Assembly (NCBI RefSeq): GCF_009765975.1
Contig: NZ_LMUJ01000040.1
Location: 12,644-48,381, forward strand
DNA length: 35,738 nucleotides
Direction: 5' to 3'
DNA from: Acidisphaera sp. S103
Lineage (GTDB): Bacteria > Pseudomonadota > Alphaproteobacteria > Acetobacterales > Acetobacteraceae
Of the stretch, positions 7,764 to 16,521 are shown in pieces. A program made the translations under genes and the position numbers. The first letter of the stretch is position 1. The number at the start of each line of letters is the position of its first letter. The notes under the pieces were generated by a model, which was given only the letters and a program-made list of their open reading frames with translations, ran no database searches and was not told the origin of the DNA.

Positions 7764-9143
7764 ATGATCAACATGAGTCGGCGGACGGTTATAGCGGGGT
7801 CACTCGGTTTAGCGACAGTTGGGACTTTGGCACGGCCGTATATCGCTAGAGCCGATGCGAAGACGGCCGTGGTCTGGATGAACCAGGGCTTCGTGCCGCA
7901 GGAAGACGCCGCGTTCGTGGCGGTGGCCGAGGGCTATATGAAGGCCAGCGGCAACAAGCTGGAATACAGCATCATGCCGTTCATGGCGCAGAACCAAAAG
8001 ACGATCTCGGCGCTGACCAGCGGTGACGTTCCCGATCTGGTGTTCATGGACGCACCGAGTTCGATCCTGCCGCAGAACGCCTGGGACGATAAGCTGGTGG
8101 ACGTCAGCGACGTCGTGACGCCCTTTGAGGCTCAACTGTCGGATTCTGCAAAGCTGGGATCGACATTTTATAACAAGGCGACGAAAAAGCGCAGTTATTA
8201 CCTGTGCCCGATCAAGCAGGGCGCAACGCCGTTCCATGTGTGGGGCGACCTGGTGACGAAGGCCGGGTTGAACATCGCGGACGCGCCGAAGACGTGGAAC
8301 GGGTTCTTCGATTTCTTCAAGCCGGCACAGAAGACGTTGCGCGGGAAGGGGATGCGGAAGGTCTATGCGCTGGGATTGCAGGTCACCACGGTGGGGCCGA
8401 ACGACGGCAACAACGTGTTCACCCACTTCGTGATCGCCAATGGCGGCGAGAAGCTGGTGACGCCGGACGGCAAGCTGCATACCGACGATCCGAAGATCCG
8501 CGAGGCGGCGATCAAGTCGGTGGAATGGATGACGGATGCCTACACGCAAGGCTACGTGCCGCCCGAGGCGTTGAGCTGGAACGATGCCGACGACAACAAC
8601 GGTTTCCACGAGAAGCTGTTCATCATGGATTTCGACGGCACGCTGTCGACGGAACTGGCGATGTTCAAGGACAAGCAGGCGTTCCTGCATGACATGTTGA
8701 CCTTTGCCCCGGCGCAGAAGAACGACGGCACGCCGATGGTCACGCAGGTCAATGCCGGCGGCGGCTTCATTCCGAAAGGGGCGAAGAACGTCGAGGTTGC
8801 CAAGGACTTCATGAAGTATTTCATGCAGCCGAAGGTGATGAACGAAAACCTGAAGGCCGGGCTGGGCCGGTGGCTGCCGGCGATGCCGCAGGCGGTGAAG
8901 GATGACCCGTGGTGGATGGACAGCGGTGAGCCGTGCCTGAAACCGTATGTCGAGGAAGGCATCATCAATCCGACGATGCCTGTTTATGAGGGGTTCACGC
9001 CTGCCTGGGGCCAGGTCAATGCCGAACAGCTCTGGGGCCAGGCGCATGCCGACGTCATCAAGAACGGGATGAAGGTGTCGGACGCGGTGGACAAGGCGTT
9101 CAAGCGGGCCAACGAGATTTTCGCGCGCTTTACCTTTGGCTGA
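7764..9143 (+). CDS. ABC sugar transporter substrate-binding protein 2 (Tat-exported)
   Basis: A 459-residue family 1 solute-binding protein, paralogue of the one at 4094. A Tat-like leader starts with SRRTVIAG (twin Arg 6-7), then a hydrophobic run and a cleavage region near YIARADA. An inner start (Met4) is possible, but GGAAGG precedes 7764 at a usable distance. Shared blocks with paralogue 1 are NQGFVPQEDAAF, ISALTSGDVPDLVF, TWNGFFDFFKP and GGFIPKGAKNVEVAKDF. It opens the second importer unit, with permeases 60 bp downstream. Divergence from paralogue 1 in the central substrate lobe suggests a related but different ligand. It probably has its own promoter (7653). Confidence 0.9.
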   Translation: MINMSRRTVIAGSLGLATVGTLARPYIARADAKTAVVWMNQGFVPQEDAAFVAVAEGYMKASGNKLEYSIMPFMAQNQKTISALTSGDVPDLVFMDAPSSILPQNAWDDKLVDVSDVVTPFEAQLSDSAKLGSTFYNKATKKRSYYLCPIKQGATPFHVWGDLVTKAGLNIADAPKTWNGFFDFFKPAQKTLRGKGMRKVYALGLQVTTVGPNDGNNVFTHFVIANGGEKLVTPDGKLHTDDPKIREAAIKSVEWMTDAYTQGYVPPEALSWNDADDNNGFHEKLFIMDFDGTLSTELAMFKDKQAFLHDMLTFAPAQKNDGTPMVTQVNAGGGFIPKGAKNVEVAKDFMKYFMQPKVMNENLKAGLGRWLPAMPQAVKDDPWWMDSGEPCLKPYVEEGIINPTMPVYEGFTPAWGQVNAEQLWGQAHADVIKNGMKVSDAVDKAFKRANEIFARFTFG

Positions 9144-9203
9144 GTGTTGGACGATTCACTATTGAGCGACTGATCGACGGGCTGACTTATCAGCGAGGCG
9201 AGC

Positions 9204-10118
9204 ATGAGCGTTTCACAGCGGGCGTTGGCGATCGGCGGGGTCAGCGCCCCGCGCTCTAGGCGGCGCGCCTGGTTCGGCGGGTTGCGTGGGGCGGACTACA
9301 TCTGGGCGATCGCCTTTGCGGTGCCGTATGTGGCGCTGTTCCTCGCCTTCGTTGTCTACCCGATTTGTTATGGGTTGTGGCTGGGCAGCGAGCCTGAGCT
9401 GTACACCCAGTTGTTCTCGGACCCGCGCTACTTCACCGCGGTGCTGAATACGCTGGTCTATGTTGGCATCGGCGTGAATTTGAAGATGTTCCTGGCGTTC
9501 CTGCTGTCAGGCTTCTTCATGCGCAAGGGCTGGTGGGTGAAGGCACTGCTGGTTGTCTTCATCCTGCCTTGGGCGACGCCGGCGCTGCCGGCCTATATCT
9601 CAATCCATTGGCTGATGAACGGCCAGTGGGGGATGTTCAACAACATATTGTATCTGTTGTTCGGGATTGACGGGCCCATCTACCTCAATTCGCACTGGAT
9701 GGGGCTGGCGTGCAATATCGGCGCCTATGTCTGGAAGAACCTGCCGTTCTGGACGGTGATCCTGTTGGCCGGGCGCATGTCGATCCCGCAGGAACTGTAT
9801 GAAGCGGCGGCGGTGGACGGTGCCACGGGGGTACGCAAGTTCGCCCATGTGACGTATCCGCTGATGGCGAACCTGTATCTGGTGTGCGTGTTGCTGGATA
9901 CGGTGTTTGCGCTGGGCGACTTCAACGCGACCAACTTCGTGTCGGGCGGCGGGCCGGCGATGTCCACCGAGGTGCTGGCGACGTTGGGCATCCGCTATGC
10001 CTATACGTTGGCGCTGCCGCGGCTGGGCGTGGCGGAGGTGATGACCGCGCTGCCGTTGCTGATTCCGCTGGTTTACATATTGATGCGCAAGCTTCGCGTG
10101 TCGGAGGGGCAGCTATGA
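9204..10118 (+). CDS. ABC sugar transporter permease 2, MalF/UgpA type
   Basis: A 304-residue inner-membrane permease, second MalF-type copy, with about six hydrophobic segments and the EAA loop EAAAVDGATGVRKF followed by VTYPLM. It shares VPYVALFLAFVVYPICYG, ILPWATPALPA and PFWTVILLAGRMSIPQELYE with permease 1, so the two are recent paralogues. A GAGGCGAGC ribosome site precedes the start. The stop overlaps the next gene's start in the same ATGA arrangement seen in all three pairs of the cluster. Confidence 0.92.
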   Translation: MSVSQRALAIGGVSAPRSRRRAWFGGLRGADYIWAIAFAVPYVALFLAFVVYPICYGLWLGSEPELYTQLFSDPRYFTAVLNTLVYVGIGVNLKMFLAFLLSGFFMRKGWWVKALLVVFILPWATPALPAYISIHWLMNGQWGMFNNILYLLFGIDGPIYLNSHWMGLACNIGAYVWKNLPFWTVILLAGRMSIPQELYEAAAVDGATGVRKFAHVTYPLMANLYLVCVLLDTVFALGDFNATNFVSGGGPAMSTEVLATLGIRYAYTLALPRLGVAEVMTALPLLIPLVYILMRKLRVSEGQL

Positions 10119-11053
10119 GCGTGACCTACGACCGGGTTGTCCGAGCGAAACCGCCGGTTACGGTGGGTTCGGGTAGCGTGCAGGCGGTTCGCCGGCGCAG
10201 GCGGCCGAACTACCGGCTGCGGCGTTACGGGATGGAAGCGCTGGCCGTCGTGATCGGCGTGCTGATTGCGGTCTGGTCGCTGCTGCCGATCTACAACATG
10301 ATCATCATCTCGCTCGATAGTCATGACGATATCTTCAGCGGGGCGGTCTGGCCGGCGAACCCGTCGCTGGAGAGCTATCGCGTCGTGGTGACGGAGGATT
10401 TCTGGTACCTCGCGCGGTTCTGGCATCAGTTCGGCAACAGCTTCTATGTCGGGCTGTCGGTGATGTTCCTGACATTGGCGATCGGCTCGCTGGCCAGCTT
10501 CACGATCGGCCGGATGCGGATCCGCAACGGCTGGATGCTGAGCAACGCGGCGCTGATGACGTACGTCATTCCGGCGTCGTTCCTGGCGATACCGATGTAT
10601 CGGATCATGCAGATTTACGGGCTGTCTAACAGCCTGTGGTCGGTGATCCTGGCGCTGACGACGTTCGCGACACCGTACGCGATTTTCATTTTCTCGCAGT
10701 ATGGCAAGTCGATCCCGATGGAGTTGGATGAGTCGGCGAGGATTGACGGGGCGAACCCGTGGCAGATCTATTTCCGGATCTACCTGCCGTTGATGGCGCC
10801 GGCGTTGGTCGCGGTGGGGACATATGCGCTGCTGCTGGCGTGGAACGAATATCTGTACAACTTCCTGCTGCTGTCCACGCCGGACAGCATGACGGTGGCG
10901 GTGGCGCTGGCGCAGTTCCTGAACAGCGATGAGTCGCCGTGGAACTTCATGATGGCCACGGCGATCATCTACGCGTTGCCGCCGATCATCCTGTACTACG
11001 GGTTCCGGCGCTACATGGCGGCGGGGCTGACCATGGGTGGTGTGAAGGGCTGA
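10115..11053 (+). CDS. ABC sugar transporter permease 2, MalG/UgpE type
   Basis: A 312-residue partner permease with a basic N-terminus (RRRRRP), about six membrane segments, the EAA loop DESARIDGANPWQIY and the C-terminus TMGGVKG. The start at 10115 is set by the 4-bp overlap with the preceding permease. An in-frame extension back to 9884 only shadows that gene. It ends unit 2; the next permease begins 18 bp later, so units 2 and 3 are likely one transcript. Confidence 0.92.
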   Translation: MSVTYDRVVRAKPPVTVGSGSVQAVRRRRRPNYRLRRYGMEALAVVIGVLIAVWSLLPIYNMIIISLDSHDDIFSGAVWPANPSLESYRVVVTEDFWYLARFWHQFGNSFYVGLSVMFLTLAIGSLASFTIGRMRIRNGWMLSNAALMTYVIPASFLAIPMYRIMQIYGLSNSLWSVILALTTFATPYAIFIFSQYGKSIPMELDESARIDGANPWQIYFRIYLPLMAPALVAVGTYALLLAWNEYLYNFLLLSTPDSMTVAVALAQFLNSDESPWNFMMATAIIYALPPIILYYGFRRYMAAGLTMGGVKG

Positions 11054-11071
11054 TCGCGGCACCCCGCGGCG

Positions 11072-11989
11072 ATGAGCGGCTCGCGGCTGGCGCTGGGATC
11101 GGGCCGCTCCGCCGCTGTCAGTGGGATTTGGCCGCCGCCCTGGCGCTGGATGTTGCGTGGGTCGGATACCGCCTGGGCGATTGCTTTCGTGGTTCCGTAT
11201 GTGGCGGTCTTCGCGGCGTTCGTCATCTATCCGATCGGGTTCGGGCTGTGGATGGGGCGCGATCCGGCGCTTTATGGGTTGCTGTTCTCGGATCCGCTGT
11301 ATTTGACGACGGCGATCAATACGCTGCTGTTTGTCGCCATCGGCGTGAACGTGCAGATGTTCCTGGCGTTTCTGCTGTCCGGCTTCTTCCTGAGCCGAAG
11401 CTGGTGGGTTCGGTCGCTGCTGGCGATCTACCTGGTGCCGTGGGCGTTGCCGGGGCTGGTGGCATTTACCTCCATCCACTTCATGCTGGTGACGCAATGG
11501 GGACTGCTCGACAGCCTGTGGCGGGCGGTGACGGGTGGCGATGGGCCGTTGTTCCTGGTCTCGGCCTGGATCGCCATGGCGGCGAACATCGTGTCGTATA
11601 TCTGGAAATGGATGCCGTTCTGGACCCTGGTATTCCTGGCGGCTCGGATGGCGATCCCGCGGGATATCCATGAGGCGGCGGATATCGACGGCGCCACGGG
11701 GTATCGGCGGCTGGTTCACGTGACGTTTCCGCTGCTGGCGAATGTCTATCTGATTTCGACGTTGCTCTCCACAATCTGGACGCTGGGGGATTTCACCACG
11801 GTGTATTTCGTGTCGAGCGGGGCGCCGGCGAAACTGACGGAGGTGCTGGCGACCTACGGGTTCCATGAGGCGTTCGATTTTGGTTATCCGAACCTGGGGG
11901 TGGCGGCGATGTTGTCGGCGCTGCCGGTGCTGATCCCGCTGGTGCTGCTGCTGATGCGGCGGGTACGGGTGACGGGCGTGCAGCTATGA
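11072..11989 (+). CDS. ABC sugar transporter permease 3, MalF/UgpA type
   Basis: A 305-residue third MalF-type copy with about six membrane segments and the EAA loop HEAADIDGATGYRRL followed by VTFPLL. Segments such as VPYVAVFAAFVIYPIGFG and IWKWMPFWTLVFLAARMAIP track permeases 1 and 2. Unlike those, no binding-protein gene precedes it: it starts 18 bp after the unit 2 MalG-type gene. The Shine-Dalgarno match is weak, which fits coupling to upstream translation. It may use binding protein 1 or 2, or one encoded elsewhere. Confidence 0.9.
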   Translation: MSGSRLALGSGRSAAVSGIWPPPWRWMLRGSDTAWAIAFVVPYVAVFAAFVIYPIGFGLWMGRDPALYGLLFSDPLYLTTAINTLLFVAIGVNVQMFLAFLLSGFFLSRSWWVRSLLAIYLVPWALPGLVAFTSIHFMLVTQWGLLDSLWRAVTGGDGPLFLVSAWIAMAANIVSYIWKWMPFWTLVFLAARMAIPRDIHEAADIDGATGYRRLVHVTFPLLANVYLISTLLSTIWTLGDFTTVYFVSSGAPAKLTEVLATYGFHEAFDFGYPNLGVAAMLSALPVLIPLVLLLMRRVRVTGVQL

Positions 11990-12843
11990 ACGCCGCGCGT
12001 TATCGGCGGCGGCGGCGCCTGGTGACGGCGGGCAAGGTGGGGCTGGGCGTCGGGCTGTTGGTGTGGACGCTGCTGCCTGTGTACAACATGCTGCTGATGG
12101 CGCTGGATGACGACGCCGACGAGTTTACCGGCAGTATCTGGCCGCCCGATCCGAACCTGGACAGTTTCTGGTCGGTGTGGACTGAAGATTACTGGCTCAT
12201 GAAGCATTTCTGGCACCAGTTCGGCAACAGTATCATCCTGGGCCTCGCGACGATGGTGCTGACGGTGCTGATCGGGTCGCTGACCAGTTTCTCGCTGGGC
12301 CGGATGCGGTTGCGCAGGGGGTGGATCGTCAGCGACCTCGCGCTGCTGACCTATCTGCTGCCGACGGCGCTGCTGGCGATCCCGTTCGTTCACATTATGC
12401 ATCGGTACGGGCTGTCGGACAGTCTGTGGGCGGTGATCGCGGCGGAGGTCACCTTTGCCACGCCGTACGCTATTCTGATCCTGCATCAATATGGCAGGCT
12501 GATTCCGATGGAGCTGGATGAGGCGGCGAAAATCGATGGGGCCTCGCCGTTCCAGGTGTATCGTCTGGTGTATATACCGTTGATGGCGCCGGCACTGGTC
12601 GCGGTGGGGGTTTATGCGCTGATCCTGACGTGGAACGAGTATCTGTATCAGTATCTACTGCTGTCATCGACCGATCATATGACGGTGGCGGTGATGATCA
12701 ACCAGTTCTTCGACAGTGATGAGGCGCCGTGGAACTACATGATGGCGATTGCTATCATTTACTCGCTGCCGCCGGTCGCGATCTATTTCGGGTTGCGCCG
12801 GTATATGGTGGCGGGATTGGCGTCGGGGGGCGTGAAGGGGTAG
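11986..12843 (+). CDS. ABC sugar transporter permease 3, MalG/UgpE type
   Basis: A 285-residue partner permease, the shortest of the three MalG-type copies because its cytoplasmic N-terminus is reduced. The EAA loop is DEAAKIDGASPFQVY, followed by YIPLM, and the C-terminus is ASGGVKG. A 4-bp overlap joins it to the preceding permease. It is the last gene of the importer array. No ATP-binding subunit (MalK/UgpC/MsmX type, with Walker A and LSGGQ) follows; the next gene is an rRNA methyltransferase. Confidence 0.9.
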   Translation: MNAARYRRRRRLVTAGKVGLGVGLLVWTLLPVYNMLLMALDDDADEFTGSIWPPDPNLDSFWSVWTEDYWLMKHFWHQFGNSIILGLATMVLTVLIGSLTSFSLGRMRLRRGWIVSDLALLTYLLPTALLAIPFVHIMHRYGLSDSLWAVIAAEVTFATPYAILILHQYGRLIPMELDEAAKIDGASPFQVYRLVYIPLMAPALVAVGVYALILTWNEYLYQYLLLSSTDHMTVAVMINQFFDSDEAPWNYMMAIAIIYSLPPVAIYFGLRRYMVAGLASGGVKG

Positions 12844-12914
12844 GGGGAATTGCCTGGTCGGATCGGCCATGCCTCATTCGTCAGGCGGGGCGTGTTCCGA
12901 CGGTCTCCGCACCA

Positions 12915-12974
12915 CGGGCGAAGCGCGGATGGTTCGGACTAACGCCGGGCCATGACGGTGAAAGGGTGCCAGTG
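12915..12974. repeat. Degenerate copy of the dispersed 87-bp repeat
   Basis: The stretch gccgggccatgacggtgaaa, continuing gggtgccagtg, matches the second half of the 87-bp unit found at 647. The first half is decayed, with only a gggcgaagcgcggatgg-like trace, so the hairpin is not intact. It lies in the 286-bp gap after the importer array, which contains no gene. Confidence 0.7.
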
Positions 12975-13129
12975 CCTGTCTGACGCCTATGGGGCGAGCC
13001 CGGCCTGACCCCGGCAAGCCACCATCGGACATGGCCAAACGGGGCGGGGGGGTGTATCGGGTCGTCTTTGTGTTCTCAGCCAAGGGTGACTGATTTGCCT
13101 GATCCGTCGGCATTGCCCGACCTGCTCGC

Positions 13130-14419
13130 GTGACCCCCGCTGCTCGTATCGCCGCCGCGGTCGATCTGCTGGAGGTGATCGAGGGCGCCCCGAAGCGTCC
13201 CGCCGATGCCGTTGCCAACGATTTTTTCCGCTCCCGCCGCTACATCGGTTCCGGCGATCGCCGAGCCGTGTCCGATCGGGTGTGGACGATCTTGCGCGGG
13301 CGCCGGCGCATTGGCTGGTGGCTGGGCAATGCGCCGTCGTCCGCCCGGCTGCTGGTCGCGGCGTCGCTGCTGCTGGAGGGTTGGACCAAATCCGGCGTGC
13401 AGCAGGCGTTCTCCGGCGGGCAGTTCGCCGCGCCGCCGCTGGACCGGGCGGAAGCGGGTGCGCTGACCCGGATCGAGGGGCATACGATCGATCATCCCAC
13501 CATGCCGGATGCGGTACGGCTGGAGATTCCGGATTGGCTGCTGCCCAGGCTGACCGCGCGTTTTGGGGCCAGCCTGCCGGCGGAGATGGCGGCGCTGTCG
13601 CTGCCGGCGGCGCTGGATATGCGGGTCAATCTGCTGAAGGGCGACCGTGACCAGGCGAAAGCGGCGCTGGCGGCCGAGGGGTGGGAGGCGGACGCGACCC
13701 GGTTCTCTCCCTGGGGTCTGCGGATTGATGGGCGGCGGCCGGTGACCAGTGGTCCGGCGTTCCAATCCGGCCTGGTGGAGATCCAGGATGAGGGCAGCCA
13801 GCTTGTTGCCGTGATGGTTGGTGCGGCGCCGGGGATGCGGGTGGCGGACTGGTGCGCCGGGGCGGGGGGGAAGACCCTTGCGTTGGCCAGTGCGATGGAA
13901 AATCGTGGCCAGATCGTCGCTTGTGACGTGTCCGCTCCGCGGCTGGACGGCGCGGTCCGGCGTTTGCGCCGAGCGGGGGTGCATAATGTGGAGCGGCATC
14001 TGGTGGAAACGGGGGACAAGTGGTTGAAGCGGCGGGCCGGGACGTTCGATCGCGTGCTTGTGGATGCCCCCTGCACGGGGACGGGCACCTGGCGGCGTAA
14101 CCCGGATGCCCGGTTGCGGCTGAAGGAGACAGACCTGGCCGAGTTGCTTCCCAAGCAGGCCGGGATTCTGGATACCGCGCAAAGTTTGGTGCGCAAGGGC
14201 GGGTGTTTGGTTTACGCTACTTGTTCGCTTCTGGAAGAGGAAAACGAGGCTCAGGTGACCAGCTTCTTGCTTCGCCATCCCGATTTCGCCGTGGTCCCGT
14301 TGGACCGGTCATGGCCGCTGGAGCAACCGCCGCCAAACAGCGGTGCGTTCCTGTCGCTGACCCCGGCCCGGCACGGCACCGACGGCTTCTTCACCGCGGT
14401 GCTGGAGCGGACGGCATGA
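13130..14419 (+). CDS. RsmB-like RNA (cytosine-5) methyltransferase
   Basis: A 429-residue member of the NOL1/NOP2/Sun family that methylates a cytosine C5 in rRNA using S-adenosylmethionine. The N-terminal region (about 1-130) resembles the NusB-like RNA-binding domain of RsmB. The Rossmann domain has motif I ADWCAGAGGKTLALA (239-253), an acidic ACDVS loop, PCTGTGTWRR with Cys315 and YATCSL with Cys365, the two cysteines used for release and catalysis in this family. The start is GTG at 13130; no strong ribosome site is visible. It overlaps the downstream GNAT gene by 4 bp. RsmB is the best fit; other m5C methyltransferases of the family cannot be excluded. Confidence 0.85.
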   Translation: MTPAARIAAAVDLLEVIEGAPKRPADAVANDFFRSRRYIGSGDRRAVSDRVWTILRGRRRIGWWLGNAPSSARLLVAASLLLEGWTKSGVQQAFSGGQFAAPPLDRAEAGALTRIEGHTIDHPTMPDAVRLEIPDWLLPRLTARFGASLPAEMAALSLPAALDMRVNLLKGDRDQAKAALAAEGWEADATRFSPWGLRIDGRRPVTSGPAFQSGLVEIQDEGSQLVAVMVGAAPGMRVADWCAGAGGKTLALASAMENRGQIVACDVSAPRLDGAVRRLRRAGVHNVERHLVETGDKWLKRRAGTFDRVLVDAPCTGTGTWRRNPDARLRLKETDLAELLPKQAGILDTAQSLVRKGGCLVYATCSLLEEENEAQVTSFLLRHPDFAVVPLDRSWPLEQPPPNSGAFLSLTPARHGTDGFFTAVLERTA

Positions 14420-14985
14420 TTTCGCTGCGCAAGGCCAGGGTGGCCGATGCGATCGCCATTGGCGCGGTTCATGTCGCGGCGTGGCGCAGCGCCTATCCGG
14501 GGATTCTGCCGGACACGTTCCTCGCCAAGATGTCGGTGTCGCGGCAAGCGGCGTTCTATGACGCGGCGATCCGTGGCGGCACGGGGGTGACAGTCGCAAC
14601 GGCCTCCGGCGTGGATGTGCCGGCGGGCAGTGGGCCGCGGATCATCGGGTTCTCCACGGCCGGGCGGGCGCGCCACGTGGAAGTCGCCGGCCGGCGGCTG
14701 GCGGAGGGGGAAGTCGAAACGCTGTATGTGCTGGACGACTGGCGGGAACGTGGCGTTGGGCGCCGGCTGATGCGGGCTTCGGCGGCGCATCTGGCGGATA
14801 TCGGTTGCCGGTCCGCGTTCCTGTGGGTGCTGCGCGACAATCCCAGCCGGTGGTTCTACCAGCGGTTGGGCGGGCGATCGGTGGCGGAACAGACGATCCA
14901 GATCGCCGGCCAGGCGGTGGCGCAGACGGCGTTCGTGTGGGACCCGATCGAGCAACTGCTGGCGGCGTCGCCGCAGGCTTCGTAA
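14416..14985 (+). CDS. GNAT family N-acetyltransferase
   Basis: A 189-residue acetyltransferase. The N-terminal ISLRKARVADAIAI and AAWRSAYPGILP are typical of the GNAT group related to ribosomal or small-molecule acetylation. The acetyl-CoA pyrophosphate loop reads WRERGVGRRLM after the VETLYVLDDW strand, and FLWVLRDNPSRWFYQRLGG forms the C-terminal beta-alpha motif. The start is fixed by the ATGA overlap with the methyltransferase gene, so the two are translationally coupled. The substrate is unknown. Confidence 0.85.
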   Translation: MISLRKARVADAIAIGAVHVAAWRSAYPGILPDTFLAKMSVSRQAAFYDAAIRGGTGVTVATASGVDVPAGSGPRIIGFSTAGRARHVEVAGRRLAEGEVETLYVLDDWRERGVGRRLMRASAAHLADIGCRSAFLWVLRDNPSRWFYQRLGGRSVAEQTIQIAGQAVAQTAFVWDPIEQLLAASPQAS

Positions 14986-15362
14986 ATCGGGTGCGGATAG
15001 AAAATCGCCAAGTGTGACCGGCGTTTGCAAAGTCTTGTTCAGGTTTGACTCGAACCGTCGGGGCCAGTAACGATTTGGTGGATCCGGGAACCGTTTCGTA
15101 GGCATGGCCAGGTTTTGTTTTGATGGCTGGTCGCGCGTGCCACGTGTCCTCCAGTGGTCGAATTTCCTATCGGAAATCGAGAATAATATCATTAACTGTG
15201 TTTTTGTCCGTCCTCGTCTGTGGTTATGAGGTTGTCTTACATAAACGTCTACAAATCTCGACAAATTGCCATTGACGCGACGCGGCGGCCAACATCATTA
15301 TCAACCGGTCATATTTAGTATCAAACCGACATTTTGTTCGGCTGCCGAGGATTGCAGACGCC
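14986..15362. other. Intergenic region, AT-richer, no gene seen
   Basis: Notably AT-richer than its surroundings. It holds a small inverted repeat (atttcc-tatc-ggaaat, near 15162-15177). A weak promoter-like pair lies upstream of the STAS gene: ttgacg at 15272 and a poor -10 around 15295. No coding frame is supported. Confidence 0.4.
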
Positions 15363-16232
15363 ATGGCCAGGCCAAAGACATCTCGTTTGCCGGCGATTAT
15401 CCTGGATTCCACGAAATACGTCCTGGCGGACTGGCTGGCTCGGGTTATCGCGACCGCGGATAAGCGGATTCCCAGGGCTGAACTGGAGGAACAGTGCGAA
15501 TCGATCGTCGCGGCGCTGGTGGCGGCCTGTCATGAAGGGGACCTGACCGACATCAACGACCCGTCGCTGACCGCACTGCGGGAGATCGTTGTCGACTTGT
15601 CACTGTCCCGCGGTCTGCAAGGGTTCTCGGCGATGGAAACCGCGACGTTCGTGCTGTCGCTGAAGGCGCCGCTGTTTGCCTGTCTTCGTATGGCACTGAC
15701 ATCGGAGCCGGAGCATCTGGTGGCCGAGACGCTGACGATCAGCGAACTGATCGACGCGCTGGCGCTGTTCATGATGGAGTCGTTCCAGCGGACGCGGGAG
15801 GAACTGATCAGTCGGCAGCGGTCCGAGATGACCGAGTCCCCCTCGGCGCCGGTGATGCGGATGTGGCAGGGCATCGTGGCTCTGCCGCTTGTGGGTGCGT
15901 TGGATGCCGACCGCACGCAGGCGGCGATGGAGCACCTGCTGGACTGCATCATGCAATACGAAGCGGAATTCGCCATCATCGACATCAGCGAGGTGCCGGT
16001 GATCGAGGACCGGGTCTTCCAGCAGATGCTGAAGACCGTCGCTGCCATTCGGCTGATGGGGGCCGATTGCATCATCAGCGGGATCCGGCCGCATATCGCC
16101 CAGACGATGGTGCATCTGGGTGTCGAACTGAACGTCGTGTCCAAATCCAACCTGGCGGATGCGTTCGCGCTGGCGCTGCGGCGGATGGGCCGGATGGTGG
16201 TCAAGCAGACCCGTTCGGAGACAGCGGCTTAG
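15363..16232 (+). CDS. RsbR-like protein: RsbRD-type N-terminal domain plus STAS domain
   Basis: A 289-residue cytoplasmic protein. The N-terminal 150 residues are helical and resemble the RsbRD N-terminal (globin-like, haem-free) sensor domain. Residues about 165-270 form a STAS domain with ALDADRTQAAMEHLL, FAIIDISEVPVIED and ISGIRPHIAQTMVHLGV. The last contains a Thr in the position phosphorylated by RsbT in Bacillus RsbR; the usual TGV phosphosite is altered to SEV. RsbR paralogues scaffold the stressosome, which controls stress signalling. No RsbS, RsbT or RsbX neighbour is present, so this is an orphan component in the window. A GAGGA ribosome site lies 11 nt before the start. Confidence 0.8.
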   Translation: MARPKTSRLPAIILDSTKYVLADWLARVIATADKRIPRAELEEQCESIVAALVAACHEGDLTDINDPSLTALREIVVDLSLSRGLQGFSAMETATFVLSLKAPLFACLRMALTSEPEHLVAETLTISELIDALALFMMESFQRTREELISRQRSEMTESPSAPVMRMWQGIVALPLVGALDADRTQAAMEHLLDCIMQYEAEFAIIDISEVPVIEDRVFQQMLKTVAAIRLMGADCIISGIRPHIAQTMVHLGVELNVVSKSNLADAFALALRRMGRMVVKQTRSETAA

Positions 16233-16466
16233 AGGCGGATACGGGTGTGGCGGGCCGGTCTATCCTTGCGTTGACCGCGCTGCGTATTGCAAGTCGTGGA
16301 TTGCCGGGTCATGACACGAGGGGCCGCCAATCTTCGCCGCCTTCATCTACATAGAAACGCTCCATGGGTTGTCCGCGTTTGGAGGGATTCATGGTTCGTT
16401 AGTATCCGCAGCGTAAGATTTTCGCGCGCCCCTCAGGCGTTGGTACGGACGCCAAGGCATTTTTTG

Positions 16467-16503
16467 AGGCGGATTAGCGGGATAAGGAGGGGATGAAGGG
16501 GAT
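16467..16503. repeat. Left inverted repeat bounding the GxxExxY pseudogene
   Basis: A 37-bp arm starting aggcggattagcgggataag and ending ggggatgaaggggat. It matches the reverse complement of 16884-16920 with two small gaps and few mismatches. Similarity appears to continue outward through a T-run to gcat at about 16456. No gene is seen between the STAS gene stop and this arm. Confidence 0.85.
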
Positions 16504-16521
16504 TTGCGGTTTTGGGGGCCG

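Noticed and set aside
10073-11866. 597-residue minus-strand open frame opposite the importer permeases
   Set aside because: Arg/His/Gln-rich translation typical of the antisense of GC-rich membrane protein genes; the plus-strand permeases are unambiguous.
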